Below are positions 46,500-54,975 of a stretch of DNA of 64,000 nucleotides, piece after piece. The stretch is taken from the NCBI GenBank assembly GCA_046328475.1, contig JAXLWN010000028.1, positions 17,688-81,687 of the forward strand. Reading direction: 5' to 3'. The DNA comes from CADCWN01 sp046328475 (GTDB lineage Bacteria; Chloroflexota; Chloroflexia; Thermomicrobiales; CADCWN01). The translations under genes were made by a program, and so were the position numbers. The number at the start of each line of letters is the position of its first letter. Within the stretch, counting starts at the first letter, position 1. The notes below the pieces were generated by a model. The model was not told the DNA's origin. It did no database searches and saw only the letters and a program-made list of their open reading frames with translations.

Positions 46500-47747
46500 A
46501 TGGCGATTGCGCTGACGGGGGCGCGGCTGATTGATGGGACTGGGGCACCGCCGCGCGAGGGGATGACGGTGGTGGTCGAGGGGCGGGTGATTGCGGCGGT
46601 CGCGCCGGATGGCGAGGCGGTGGTGCCGGAGGGGGCCACGCGCTATGACGTGGCGGGCCGGACGCTGATGCCGGGGCTGATCGATGGGCATGTGCATCTG
46701 CTGGCGAATGCGGGAGCGGGGCAAAAGGATGTCCATCTCTGGAATGTGCTGACCTTCATCGAGGAGCAGACGCTGCACGCGGCGGCGAATGCGCGGCGGG
46801 CGCTGCTGGCGGGTGTGACGACGGTGCGCGATATGGCCGGGTCGCGGCCGGAGATTTCCGTCAAGCACGCGGTGGACGATGGGGTGATCGACGGGGCGCG
46901 GGTGATCGTCTGCGGCTTCGTGGGGATGACCGGCGGGCACGGCGATCTCTTCTGCCCGGCGAATATCGAGCGGCGGCTCTGGCAGACGGCCGATGGCGAG
47001 GACGAATGCCGCAAGCTGATTCGGACCTATGCGCGCGACGGCGTGGACATGATCAAGCTCTGCACGAGTGGCGGGGTGCTCTCCATCGGCGACGAGGCGG
47101 AGTGGCGCAATTACACCTTCAAGGAGACGCTGGCGATCGTGGATGAGGCGCACGCGCTCGGGAAGCGGGTGGCGGCGCACGCGCACACGCGCACCGGGAT
47201 CCGGCAGGCGCTCGAAGCGGGGGTGGACACGCTCGAGCATGGCTCGTCGCTGGACGACGAGATGATCGCGATGATGGTGGAGCGCGGTACCTGGCTCTGT
47301 CCGACGCTGGCGATCACCGAGTACATCCTGGAGAGCGGCGAGCGGCGCGGGTTGCCCCCGGCATCGCTGGAGAAGGCGCGGGCGCTGCGTCCGGGGCAGA
47401 TCGCGGGGTTGCGGAAGGCGTATGCGGCCGGGGTGCCGATCTTCATGGGGACCGACTCGTGCAACACGATGGCGTTCGGTCGCCACGCCTGGGAGCTGGA
47501 GCTGATGCACCGCCACCTGGGGATGTCGCCGCAGGAGGTGATCGTGGCGGCGACGGCGAACGCGGCGGCGGCGATCGGGCTGGGCAAGAAGACCGGGCGG
47601 ATCGCACCGGGGTTCTGGGGCGACTTGCTGGTGGTGGATGGCGACCCGTTGGCCGATCTGCGCCTGCTCCAGTGCGAGGAGCGGTTGCTCGGGGTCTTCC
47701 GGGATGGGCGGTTGCTGGTGGACCGGGGGATGGCGGTGGGGCGGTGA
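46500..47747 (+). CDS. Amidohydrolase family protein (imidazolonepropionase/prolidase-like)
   Basis: 415 residues. The N- and C-terminal parts form the small beta-sandwich and the centre the metal TIM barrel. Ligands: His-x-His in LIDGHVHLLA, a Lys candidate for carboxylation in DMIKLCTSGG, His in AAHAHTRTG, His in TLEHGSS and Asp in MGTDSCN. It is close to Xaa-Pro dipeptidases/aryldialkylphosphatase-related amidohydrolases that cleave C-terminal amides. Start: ATG 46500 after GGGAGCGAGG. Last gene of the plus-strand catabolic run. Confidence 0.88.
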   Translation: MAIALTGARLIDGTGAPPREGMTVVVEGRVIAAVAPDGEAVVPEGATRYDVAGRTLMPGLIDGHVHLLANAGAGQKDVHLWNVLTFIEEQTLHAAANARRALLAGVTTVRDMAGSRPEISVKHAVDDGVIDGARVIVCGFVGMTGGHGDLFCPANIERRLWQTADGEDECRKLIRTYARDGVDMIKLCTSGGVLSIGDEAEWRNYTFKETLAIVDEAHALGKRVAAHAHTRTGIRQALEAGVDTLEHGSSLDDEMIAMMVERGTWLCPTLAITEYILESGERRGLPPASLEKARALRPGQIAGLRKAYAAGVPIFMGTDSCNTMAFGRHAWELELMHRHLGMSPQEVIVAATANAAAAIGLGKKTGRIAPGFWGDLLVVDGDPLADLRLLQCEERLLGVFRDGRLLVDRGMAVGR

Positions 47748-47827
47748 GTCGGTGCGTCAGTGCGTCAGTGCGTCTGAAAGGCAGATCTGACACACCGACA
47801 CACGGACACACTGACGCACCGTCTCAG
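47745..47827. repeat. Inverted GTGCGTCA arrays between convergent genes
   Basis: TGAGTCGGTGCGTCAGTG (47745-47762, starting with the TGA stop) matches the inverse of 47809-47826 in 17 of 18 positions. The far arm ends next to the stop of the small minus-strand gene at 47828. A bidirectional terminator is likely. Confidence 0.65.
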
Positions 47828-47986
47828 CTACGACCGCGTGCCCCAGATGACGCTGCCCTGGGCCTGGATCGCGTGGGGGGCTTCGGCCCGGTTGACTGGC
47901 TGACCGCCCCAGACTACGCCCAGGGTCAGGGATGTGGCCAGGGTCAGGCCGAGCAGGAAGCTGACGATGCGATTCCGCCGAGTCAT
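47828..47986 (-). CDS. 52-residue exported or membrane microprotein
   Basis: Reads MTRRNRIVSFLLGLTLATSL, then TLGVVWGGQPVNRAEAPHAI and a short polar end. A basic start and hydrophobic core look like a signal peptide or anchor with a small mature part. The start codon is preceded by GGAGGG at 6 nt. No family known. Confidence 0.55.
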   Translation of the reverse strand: MTRRNRIVSFLLGLTLATSLTLGVVWGGQPVNRAEAPHAIQAQGSVIWGTRS

Positions 47987-48098
47987 GTGATTCCCTCCGT
48001 GGCTGTCGAGTGAGTGTTGATGTCGACGGTTTGAGTATGCCGCGATGCGCTGCTCACCCGACAGTCCGAAAGGTGCTCACTTTCTGCTCATTGTAGCC

Positions 48099-48740
48099 TC
48101 AGGCGTCAGCGACGCGCGGGGCGAGTTCGTTCCAGACTTCTTCCAGGGCGTGGAGTTGCTGGTACATCGCGTAGAGTTGCGCCCACATCGCATCGACCGC
48201 CGCTTTCGCTGCGGCGGTGTCGCCCTGCGCCTCGGCGGCGACGAGTTGGGCGGTGGCGGTCTCCTGCGCGGCGACGTTGGCACTGGTGGCATCGGCCAGG
48301 GCGCGGGTGGTGGCGAGGAAGCGGGCGGTGATTTCTTCGGCGGGTGCGAGGGGGAGGTTGGCAGCTTCGCGCTCCAGGCGGGTGGAGTTGCCGTACTGAT
48401 ACGGCAGCTTGTATTCGTGCCCATGCCAGAGGGTGTGGGTCGGTTCGATGTGGGGCGTGACCGAGAGGTACATGATCATCGGCTCGTCGCCGAGGGCGCG
48501 GACTTCGTGCCACTCGTGCGCGCGGGCGAAGCAGACCTGCCCCGGCCCGAGGATGGCGGTCTCTCCCTCGATGGTGAACTCGGCCTGGCCCTGGAGGATC
48601 AGGAAGATCTCGTGCGCGATGTCGTGCGTGTGGCCGTAGCTGGTCACGCCCGGTTCGAGGCGCATGAAGCGCGAGCGAATCTGCGGCGTGATCCAGAGGT
48701 TGCGGATGTCCTTGCGGTAGTCGAAGACTTCGAATGGCAT
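48099..48740 (-). CDS. Cupin-domain protein with helical C-terminal half
   Basis: 213 residues. The first half is a cupin: GHTHDIAHEIFLILQGQAEF and GPGQVCFARAHEWHEV carry the two motifs with His/Glu metal ligands. The second half (about 125-205) is Ala/Glu-rich and helical, probably a coiled coil for oligomerisation (EAQGDTAAAKAAVDAMWAQL). Enzyme or sensor role not decidable. It lies next to the Gfo/Idh gene on the same strand, separated by an inverted heptamer array. Confidence 0.82.
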   Translation of the reverse strand: MPFEVFDYRKDIRNLWITPQIRSRFMRLEPGVTSYGHTHDIAHEIFLILQGQAEFTIEGETAILGPGQVCFARAHEWHEVRALGDEPMIMYLSVTPHIEPTHTLWHGHEYKLPYQYGNSTRLEREAANLPLAPAEEITARFLATTRALADATSANVAAQETATAQLVAAEAQGDTAAAKAAVDAMWAQLYAMYQQLHALEEVWNELAPRVADA

Positions 48741-48753
48741 GGGTCGCTGCGCT

Positions 48754-48870
48754 CCTAGTCGTGAGTCGTGAGTCGTGAGTCGTGAGATTCTTGCTCGTAG
48801 CTGGTTGCCTCATCTGAAGGCACGAGCGTTGCGTAGCCCTCTCACGACTCACGACTTACGACTTACGACT
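48754..48870. repeat. GTCGTGA/GTCGTAA inverted arrays
   Basis: AGTCGTGAGTCGTGAG (48771-48786) pairs perfectly with 48841-48856. Further outward the left arm keeps GTCGTGA while the right arm switches to the inverse of GTCGTAA. The right arm encodes the last three residues and the TAA of the Gfo/Idh gene. Confidence 0.75.
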
Positions 48871-49947
48871 CGTCATGTACTTCAGGACGATGTCGCGGAC
48901 GAGGGCGATGTCGTGGATGGCGTTGCGGCCGGGGGTGAGGGGGGCGGTGCCGTTCTGGATGCAGTCGCGGAAGTGCTGGAGTTCGATCTTGAAGGGGTTG
49001 TCGTGCCAGGCGTATTCCTTGCGCCAGGGGGTGCGGGCGTCGTCCATGCCGTGGACGGTGACGGTGGAGGGGAGGCCGCGCGCGAAGCCGGTGGGGAAAG
49101 AGGCGAGCACGCGCCCGGCCGAACCGTAGACTTCGAGGGTTTCCTTGAAGTCCCAGAGTTCGGGGAGATCGACCCAGCTGCAGACGGCGCGCTTGTTGTC
49201 GGGGTATTCGAGGACGGTGGTGATCGAGTGGCCGTTCGACCAGATATCGGTGCTGACGACGCGGGCGGGCGGGCCGAAGAGGCCGTGCAGATTGCCGATG
49301 TCGTGGATCATGCTGCCGAGGATGATGTTGTAGGCGTAGTGGAGGTCGGGCGGCACGTCGCTGATCCCGAGGGCTGCGGCGACCCCGGCGTTCTGCTCGG
49401 CGATGGAGGCGGCGATCACGTCGGCGGCCTGGTCGGCGAAGCGGTGGACGGTGAACTCGCTGACGTGGTGGCTGTTGTCGGGGTGGAGGTGGTTCACCTG
49501 GACGAAGCGGATGTCGTCGAGCGCGCGGACCTGGGCCTGGGCGTACTGGTAGGCTGGCTCGTAGCGCTTCATGTAGGCGACCATCAGGATGACGCCCGCG
49601 CGCTCGGCGGCGGCGACCATCGCCTCGGCCTCGGCGACGGTGACGCACATCGGCTTCTCGACCAGGATGTGCTTGCCCGCCTCGGCGGCGGCGATGCTCG
49701 GCGCGGCGTGGGAGCCGGAGGGGCAGACGATCACCGCGTCGATGTCGCTGCGGACGAGGTCGCGGTAGTCGGTGAAGCGGCGATCCTCGGGCACGCCGTA
49801 TTCGTCGCCGACGACCTTGAGCAGGCTCGGCGAGAGGTCGCAGAGGCCGCCGATGATGAAGTCGTTGCTCAACTCGCGCAGGTGGGGGAGGTGCTGGATC
49901 TGGGCGATCGCGCCGCAGCCGATCATGCCGACCTTGAGTTTGGCCAT
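48856..49947 (-). CDS. Gfo/Idh/MocA-family oxidoreductase
   Basis: 363 residues. The Rossmann N terminus is VGMIGCGAIAQIQHLPHL; the family signature is HILVEKPMCVT with the catalytic Lys. A C-terminal beta-sheet domain carries HDIGNLHGLFG. It oxidises sugars, inositols or related compounds with NAD(P). The start follows GGAGG. The final residues SRKS and the TAA come from the GTCGTAA array. GTGCGTCGGTGAGTCGG units at about 49958-49975 lie upstream. Confidence 0.88.
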   Translation of the reverse strand: MAKLKVGMIGCGAIAQIQHLPHLRELSNDFIIGGLCDLSPSLLKVVGDEYGVPEDRRFTDYRDLVRSDIDAVIVCPSGSHAAPSIAAAEAGKHILVEKPMCVTVAEAEAMVAAAERAGVILMVAYMKRYEPAYQYAQAQVRALDDIRFVQVNHLHPDNSHHVSEFTVHRFADQAADVIAASIAEQNAGVAAALGISDVPPDLHYAYNIILGSMIHDIGNLHGLFGPPARVVSTDIWSNGHSITTVLEYPDNKRAVCSWVDLPELWDFKETLEVYGSAGRVLASFPTGFARGLPSTVTVHGMDDARTPWRKEYAWHDNPFKIELQHFRDCIQNGTAPLTPGRNAIHDIALVRDIVLKYMTSRKS

Positions 49948-50180
49948 GCGATCCTCCGTGCGTCGGTGAGTCGGTGTGTTCGTTGCTCGTTGACCGGCGA
50001 CAGTGTACCCGGTATTGGCTGTGTCGTCGCCGGGGTGTGCAACGGGGGGTAGACTGGCGCGTTCTACCGACGTGTCGGGGAATTAGCCCATTGTGGCTAC
50101 GAGATACGGATGGCGATGGCGGTGGTCATCGGGTATGGTATGGGCGGTCTGGGAGCCGGGGAGCGAATTCGAGGGGAATC

Positions 50181-51314
50181 ATGCGCCGACTGATCGTGCT
50201 GGTGGTGCTGGTGGCGGCGTCGGCGCTGGCACCGGGCGGTTTTGGCCGGGTGCGGCCAGCCGCTGCGGCCGAGCCGTATTGTTTTCCCGAGACGAAGCAG
50301 TGTATCGGGGGGGCGTTCCGCGATTTCTGGGAGTCGCACGGGGCGCTGGAGATCCTGGGGTTGCCGGTCACGCACCCGTTCGTGGATGACCGGAAGCTGG
50401 TCGTGCAGTATTTCGAGCGCGCGATCTTCGAGTGGCACCCGGAGGCCCCGCCCGCGTATCAGGTGCTGCTGACGCGCCTGGGGGCGGATCAACTGGGGAA
50501 GCGGCCCGAGGCGAGCGCGCCGCCGCAGCCATGCGCCCCGCCGAATTGCGCGCTGCTGGAGCAGACGCAGCACACGCTGCGCGACACGTTCCTCACCTAC
50601 TGGCAGAAGAATGGCGGGCTGCCGGTCTTCGGGTTCCCGCTGACCGAGCAGTTTGTTGAGGTCAATCAGGCCGACGGCAAGTCGTACCTGGTGCAGTATT
50701 TTGAGCGCAACCGCTTCGAGTTGCACCCGGAATATGCCGGGACGCGGTACGAGGTGCTGCTCGGCCTGCTTGGTGCGGAGTCGCTGAAGGCGCAGCCGGG
50801 GCTTGGTGACCGCCCGGTGGCCCAGGTGCCGGAGTATACGCGGAATGTGGGTCTGCCGAAGCGCGTCCTGATCCCGGCGATCGGGGTGGACGCGGCGGTC
50901 GAGCCGGTGGGGGTGGACGAGACGAATACGATGGAGACACCGGCCGATCCCTGGAATACCGGCTGGTTCTCGCCCGGCGCGCGGCCGGGGCAGATCGGGA
51001 ACGCGGTCATCGCGGGGCACGTCGATTTTGCCGGGATCGGCCCGGTCGTCTTCTGGCGGCTTTCGTCGATGACGCCGGGGATGGAGGTCTGGATCACGGC
51101 GGACGATGGGGCGCGCTGGCGGTTCGTGGTGCAGAGCGTCGAGACGTTCCCGGTGGAGCAGTTCCCCGGTGAGCGGGTCTTCGGCTCGACGCAGGGCACC
51201 TACGTGAACCTGATCTCCTGCTGGGGGCAATTCGACCGGGCCTCGGCTTCGTACAACCAGCGGATCGTTGTCTTCGCGCGGTGGGATGGGGTGATCCCGA
51301 CGGCCGGGCGCTAG
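50181..51314 (+). CDS. Secreted class F-like sortase with two YFE/HPE repeat domains
   Basis: 377 residues from ATG 50181 after GAGGGGA. A signal peptide (1-30) is followed by two related modules (about 34-105 and 118-198), each with a Cys-x-x-x-x-x-Cys-like start, F..YW or FW, G.P.T, VQYFER..FE.HPE and VLL..LGA. The C-terminal sortase domain has His280 (VIAGHVDF), Cys347 (NLISCWGQFD) and Arg361 (YNQRIVVFARW), the complete triad. No substrate with LPxTG is adjacent. The repeat module also ends the cell-wall hydrolase at 61027, suggesting a wall-targeting role. Confidence 0.87.
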   Translation: MRRLIVLVVLVAASALAPGGFGRVRPAAAAEPYCFPETKQCIGGAFRDFWESHGALEILGLPVTHPFVDDRKLVVQYFERAIFEWHPEAPPAYQVLLTRLGADQLGKRPEASAPPQPCAPPNCALLEQTQHTLRDTFLTYWQKNGGLPVFGFPLTEQFVEVNQADGKSYLVQYFERNRFELHPEYAGTRYEVLLGLLGAESLKAQPGLGDRPVAQVPEYTRNVGLPKRVLIPAIGVDAAVEPVGVDETNTMETPADPWNTGWFSPGARPGQIGNAVIAGHVDFAGIGPVVFWRLSSMTPGMEVWITADDGARWRFVVQSVETFPVEQFPGERVFGSTQGTYVNLISCWGQFDRASASYNQRIVVFARWDGVIPTAGR

Positions 51315-51317
51315 CGG

Positions 51318-51806
51318 CTACGCGGGCGGTTGCAGCGCGAGCAAGAAATCGTGCGGGGTGGCAATGCGCAGGCCGCTGCGTCTGGTCAGGTCGTCGTTCC
51401 AGTGCGCGCGGTTGGTGGAGATGACCCAGTCGGGTTGTGCTTCGATTGCGGCGACGACGGCCTCAATATCGTTCGCATGTCGCAATGCTGGCAGCAGCGT
51501 GGACATTGCAACCCTGATCGCGTCATCGGAAGGCGCGGCGAGGCGCTCAAGCCGAACTCGCCGTAGCCAGCCGTCTACCGCAGCCAGAAACTCCGCTGCC
51601 TGTGGTGCTGTCATGCGATCACTTCTCGTGAGCGCCGCGCCCGCAAGCTCCTCCTCGATCCGTTCCGCGAGCACGACGGTGTAGCGGGCATCGATGGAGA
51701 GCATGATGAGCAGGGCCTTTGCTGCTGACCAATAACTCACGCATCCGTCGATGATTACCCCAGTGTCGAGGAAGATCCGCACTGATCCGCGATCAGATCG
51801 GCTCAT
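51318..51806 (-). CDS. PIN-domain toxin
   Basis: 162 residues. Acidic residues of the PIN nuclease fold: Asp in IFLDTGVIIDG, Glu in ERIEEELAG, Asp in HANDIEAVV and a late Asn/Asp in AHWNDDL. It probably cleaves RNA. Start: ATG at 51806 after GAGG, overlapping the end of the antitoxin gene by 14 nt, as in co-translated toxin-antitoxin pairs; ATG 51818 is also possible. Confidence 0.83.
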   Translation of the reverse strand: MSRSDRGSVRIFLDTGVIIDGCVSYWSAAKALLIMLSIDARYTVVLAERIEEELAGAALTRSDRMTAPQAAEFLAAVDGWLRRVRLERLAAPSDDAIRVAMSTLLPALRHANDIEAVVAAIEAQPDWVISTNRAHWNDDLTRRSGLRIATPHDFLLALQPPA

Positions 51807-52173
51807 CTGTCGCCTCATTGCTGGCGTGCAGTTCCGCGTGTCGGCGGGCTAGCTCGTCCACGAAGGCATCGCCGTAGCGCTTGCGCATGATCTGGTCCCC
51901 CACGGCGGGCAGCTCTGCGATCAAATCCCGGGCTGTTAGGCCAGCATCGGCCAGCGCGCGGGCACCACGCTCCATCAGCAGCGCGAGTTGCTTGTCTTGT
52001 GAGATGAGCACCAGCATCCCGTCAATGACGGTGTAGGCCAGCGCCGATCCCGGCTGGATGGCGAGCGCTTGCCGGGCTGCTTTGGGGAGGGAGATCCGAC
52101 CTTTCTCATCGACAGTCAGGAAGCCGCCTTGCTCGCTTCCTGGGATGGTTGGTGCAGGCATAGTGGTCTGCAT
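51793..52173 (-). CDS. AbrB/SpoVT-type antitoxin
   Basis: 126 residues. The N-terminal swapped-hairpin DNA-binding domain reads GGFLTVDEKGRISLPKAARQ and ALAIQPGSALAYTVIDG. A helical tail (to EATDEPI) should wrap the PIN toxin. The start follows GGAGG. A perfect 15-bp palindrome lies 21 nt upstream, a natural site for autoregulation. Confidence 0.85.
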   Translation of the reverse strand: MQTTMPAPTIPGSEQGGFLTVDEKGRISLPKAARQALAIQPGSALAYTVIDGMLVLISQDKQLALLMERGARALADAGLTARDLIAELPAVGDQIMRKRYGDAFVDELARRHAELHASNEATDEPI

Positions 52174-52193
52174 GGATGCCTCCGCTTGAATAA

Positions 52194-52224
52194 CATCCCC
52201 GGTGGGATTATCCCACCGGGGATG
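52194..52224. promoter_or_regulatory. Perfect 15-bp palindrome upstream of the antitoxin
   Basis: CATCCCCGGTGGGAT (52194-52208), one central T, then its exact inverse (52210-52224). It lies 36 nt after the ABC exporter stop and just before the antitoxin ribosome site. On the minus strand it is followed by GTTATTC. It could be the exporter operon terminator, the AbrB operator, or both. Confidence 0.65.
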
Positions 52225-52259
52225 AGTATAGCAGAGCGGCGTGCTCGGGATGGGGCTTG

Positions 52260-54182
52260 CTACTCCCCGATTGCGCTCGATTGGCCGGTGGCTTCGCGGA
52301 GTTGGGCGGCGGTGTAGAGGCGGTGGTAGAAGCCGCGCTGGGCCATCAGTTCGGCGTGGCGGCCTCGCTCGACGATGCGCCCCTGGTCGATGACGACGAT
52401 CAGGTCGGCTTCGACGATGGTGGAGAGGCGGTGGGCAATCACGAGCGAGGTGCGACCGCGCAGGATGGCGCGCAGGGCATCCTGGATCGTCTGCTCGGTG
52501 CGGGTATCGACGCTGCTGGTCGCTTCGTCGAGGATGACGATGCGCGGGTCGGCGAGGAAGACGCGCGCGAAGGCGATCAACTGCCGCTGGCCGACGCTGA
52601 GCCCGCTGCCGCGCTCGCCGACGCGGGTCTGGTAGCCGGCTGGGAGGGAGGCGATGAAGTCGTGGATGCCGACCGCTCGCGCGGCGTTCTCGATCTCGGC
52701 GTCGGTCGCTTCGAGGCGGCCGTAGCGGATGTTCTCGGCGATCGTCATCGAGAAGAGGAAGGTGTCCTGGAGCACGATGCCAAACTGGCGGCGGAGGGAG
52801 AGTTGCGTCACCTCGCGCACGTCGTGGCCGTCGATGGTGACCCGCCCTTCCCAGACGTCGTAGAAGCGGGGCACCATGTTGATGATGCTCGACTTGCCAG
52901 CGCCGGTCGGGCCGACGAAGGCGACGGTCGCGCCCGCCGGGATGGTCAGGTCGAGGTCGTGGATGACGGGGCGGTCGGTGTAGCCGAAGCGGACGTGCTC
53001 GAAGCGGACCTCGCCGCGAATCGGCGGCAGGGTGCGCGCATTCGGGGCATCGACGATGTCGAGCGGCTCGTCCAGCACTTCGAAGATGCGCTCGGCGGCG
53101 ACGGTGGCGGCTTGCAGGGTGTTGTAGCGTTCGGAGAGGGTGCGGACCGGGCCGAAGAAGCGCGCGGTGTAGCCGACGAAGGCGGTCAGCGCACCGATGG
53201 TGAGGTCGCCCGCGAGGACGCGCTGCCCGCCCGCGACGAGGACGATGACGGTGGCGAGGCCGCTGAGCATTTCGACGGAGGGGGCGAGGATCGAGTTGAG
53301 CCGGATGCCGTGGGTGTTGGTGTCGTAGACCTCCTGGTTCAGGCGGTCGAAGCGCCCGAAGTTCTCTTGCTCGCGGACGAAGGATTGGATGACGCGCATG
53401 CCGCTGATGCTCTCGGCCGAGTAGCCGGTGAGGCGGCTGGTGGCGGTGCGCATGGCGCGGTAGACCGGGATGGCGTAGCGCCGCCAGACGAAGATGATGA
53501 TGAGCATGATCGGCAGGACGGCGTAGGTGAGGAAGGCGAGTTCGACATCGATCGTCAGCATCACGACGATGATGCCGAAGAGGACGAGGAGATCGGCGAA
53601 GAGGCCGATGACGCCGTCGGTGAGGAGGTCTTGCAAGACCGACACGTCGCTCTGGATGCGCGAGATCAGGCGTCCGACGCCGAGGCGGTCGAAGGTTTTC
53701 AGGCCGAGCAACTGCATGTATTCGAAGAGGGCGAAGCGGAGGTCGAAGATGACGCGATAGCCCATGCGGGTGGTGATCGCCCCCTGCGCCCAGCGCGCGA
53801 AGAAGACCACGACGATGCAGGCGACGAAGAGGCCAACCGCGAAATAGGCCGGGCCACCCTGGCCGGGCTGGCCGGACTGCGCGACCCCCGCCGCTGCCAC
53901 GGCGCGGTCGATTGCCAGGCCGAGCAGGCGAGGCAATGCCAGCTCGCCGAGGGTCTGGATGGTGATCGCGAAGAGGGCGAGCGCTGCCTGGGCTTTGTAT
54001 GGACCCAGGTAGCCGAAGAGTCGCCGCAAGCTCTGGCGGTTTAGTCCGCGCCCGAGGTCGTTCTCGCGGTCGTCGAGCGAGAGGTGGGCGGGGTCGGGCG
54101 CAGGTTTGGGTTTCCCGGCGAGTTGCGACGGGGCGTTGGTCGGGTCGGGGTTTGTGACCAGTGGCACATCGGTCTGTTGCAT
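52260..54182 (-). CDS. ABC exporter, fused membrane and ATPase domains (second subunit)
   Basis: 640 residues. Six membrane helices (about 70-370), then an ATPase: Walker A GPTGAGKSS, signature GLSVGQRQL, Walker B IVILDEATSSVD with the catalytic Glu kept, and the H-loop AHRLST. The LSVGQ signature is common in heterodimeric multidrug-type exporters. The partner is the gene at 54976-56784, also minus strand. A decayed xisH-xisI pair now lies between them. The start at 54182 has a GGGAG about 12 nt upstream, rather far. Confidence 0.9.
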   Translation of the reverse strand: MQQTDVPLVTNPDPTNAPSQLAGKPKPAPDPAHLSLDDRENDLGRGLNRQSLRRLFGYLGPYKAQAALALFAITIQTLGELALPRLLGLAIDRAVAAAGVAQSGQPGQGGPAYFAVGLFVACIVVVFFARWAQGAITTRMGYRVIFDLRFALFEYMQLLGLKTFDRLGVGRLISRIQSDVSVLQDLLTDGVIGLFADLLVLFGIIVVMLTIDVELAFLTYAVLPIMLIIIFVWRRYAIPVYRAMRTATSRLTGYSAESISGMRVIQSFVREQENFGRFDRLNQEVYDTNTHGIRLNSILAPSVEMLSGLATVIVLVAGGQRVLAGDLTIGALTAFVGYTARFFGPVRTLSERYNTLQAATVAAERIFEVLDEPLDIVDAPNARTLPPIRGEVRFEHVRFGYTDRPVIHDLDLTIPAGATVAFVGPTGAGKSSIINMVPRFYDVWEGRVTIDGHDVREVTQLSLRRQFGIVLQDTFLFSMTIAENIRYGRLEATDAEIENAARAVGIHDFIASLPAGYQTRVGERGSGLSVGQRQLIAFARVFLADPRIVILDEATSSVDTRTEQTIQDALRAILRGRTSLVIAHRLSTIVEADLIVVIDQGRIVERGRHAELMAQRGFYHRLYTAAQLREATGQSSAIGE

Positions 54183-54217
54183 CCGGTGACCGCACTCCCT
54201 TGTGCTGGTTCGCGGTG

Positions 54218-54551
54218 TCAGGCGACCGCGAACTCGGTGAATTGACGCTTCCAGGGTGAGTGGAAGGCCAGGACGATTTCTTCGCGCGGGATACCGGCTT
54301 CGAGTAGGTCGGTGGCGATGCCTTCGGCGGTGCCATCCTGCTCGATCCACACCTTCCCATCATGGAGCCGCAGATGGGGGATGACGGCATGGATCCGCGA
54401 GCCAAGGTTCCAGCCGAACAGCACCAACTGATAGTGATCGCTTTCGTCGTCGAAGATCGTGGCGACCTCGATCTCCCCATGGCTCGGAAGCTGCGCGTAA
54501 GTGCGGATAAGCTTCCTTGACTATCCGTCGGTGGGAGGCGGAATTATCCAT
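54218..54551 (-). pseudogene. xisI: XisI-like protein, frameshifted
   Basis: The C-terminal two thirds match XisI: FGWNLGSRIHAVIPHLRLHD, then GKVWIEQDGTAEGIATDLLE and REEIVLAFHSPWKR..FTEFAVA. The N terminus (MDNSASHRRIVK) is in another frame. One indel near 54511-54517 joins it to KLIRTYAQLPSHGEIEVATI. XisI is known from excision control of the fdxN element in Anabaena, but homologues are widespread without that element. It overlaps the end of xisH, as is usual for the pair. Confidence 0.78.
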
Positions 54552-54954
54552 TCCACGATCCTTTCCGTTTCGACATCAGCATGATCAGCCAAACCTTTAT
54601 GGTCCTCGATCAAGACGTGCGCCGAGATATCCGAGGAAGACCTCGCTTGCGCCGCGTTTCGATCAACCGCCAAATACCGTAGACGTCAGGTCGCTTCTCG
54701 CAAGCCAGCTCTGGCACATCAAATATTGCCCGACGGCGTCCGCGAGATCGTTGACGACTGAGAGTCCGATAAAACTCTTGATCTCAACCGCTATCTGCGT
54801 GTCGCGGTCGGCGGCGAACATTACCTCAGCACCGAGGTCAATGTAACCATAGCGTTTCCCGTAGATCACGCGGTACGGATCGTGGGTGATCGTCCACCCA
54901 TCAGCAGATGATGCCTGTCGCACCGCCTGGTGGTGAAGATCACGTTGCGGCCAT
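54521..54954 (-). pseudogene. xisH: XisH-like PD-(D/E)xK protein, frameshifted at both ends
   Basis: The central part is clear: DGWTITHDPYRVIYGKRYGY, then IDLGAEVMFAADRDTQIAVE and IKSFIGLSVVNDLADAVGQY. The IDLGAE and VEIKSF segments give a nuclease-like D...E-x-K core. The N terminus (ATG 54954, DLHHQAVRQAS) and the C terminus (RYLAVDRNAAQA to VETERIVEWI) need frame changes near 54940 and 54680. Lower GC than the flanking transporter genes. Its insertion splits an exporter operon. Confidence 0.78.
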
Positions 54955-54975
54955 CAGCGTCACAATCCCTGACGA

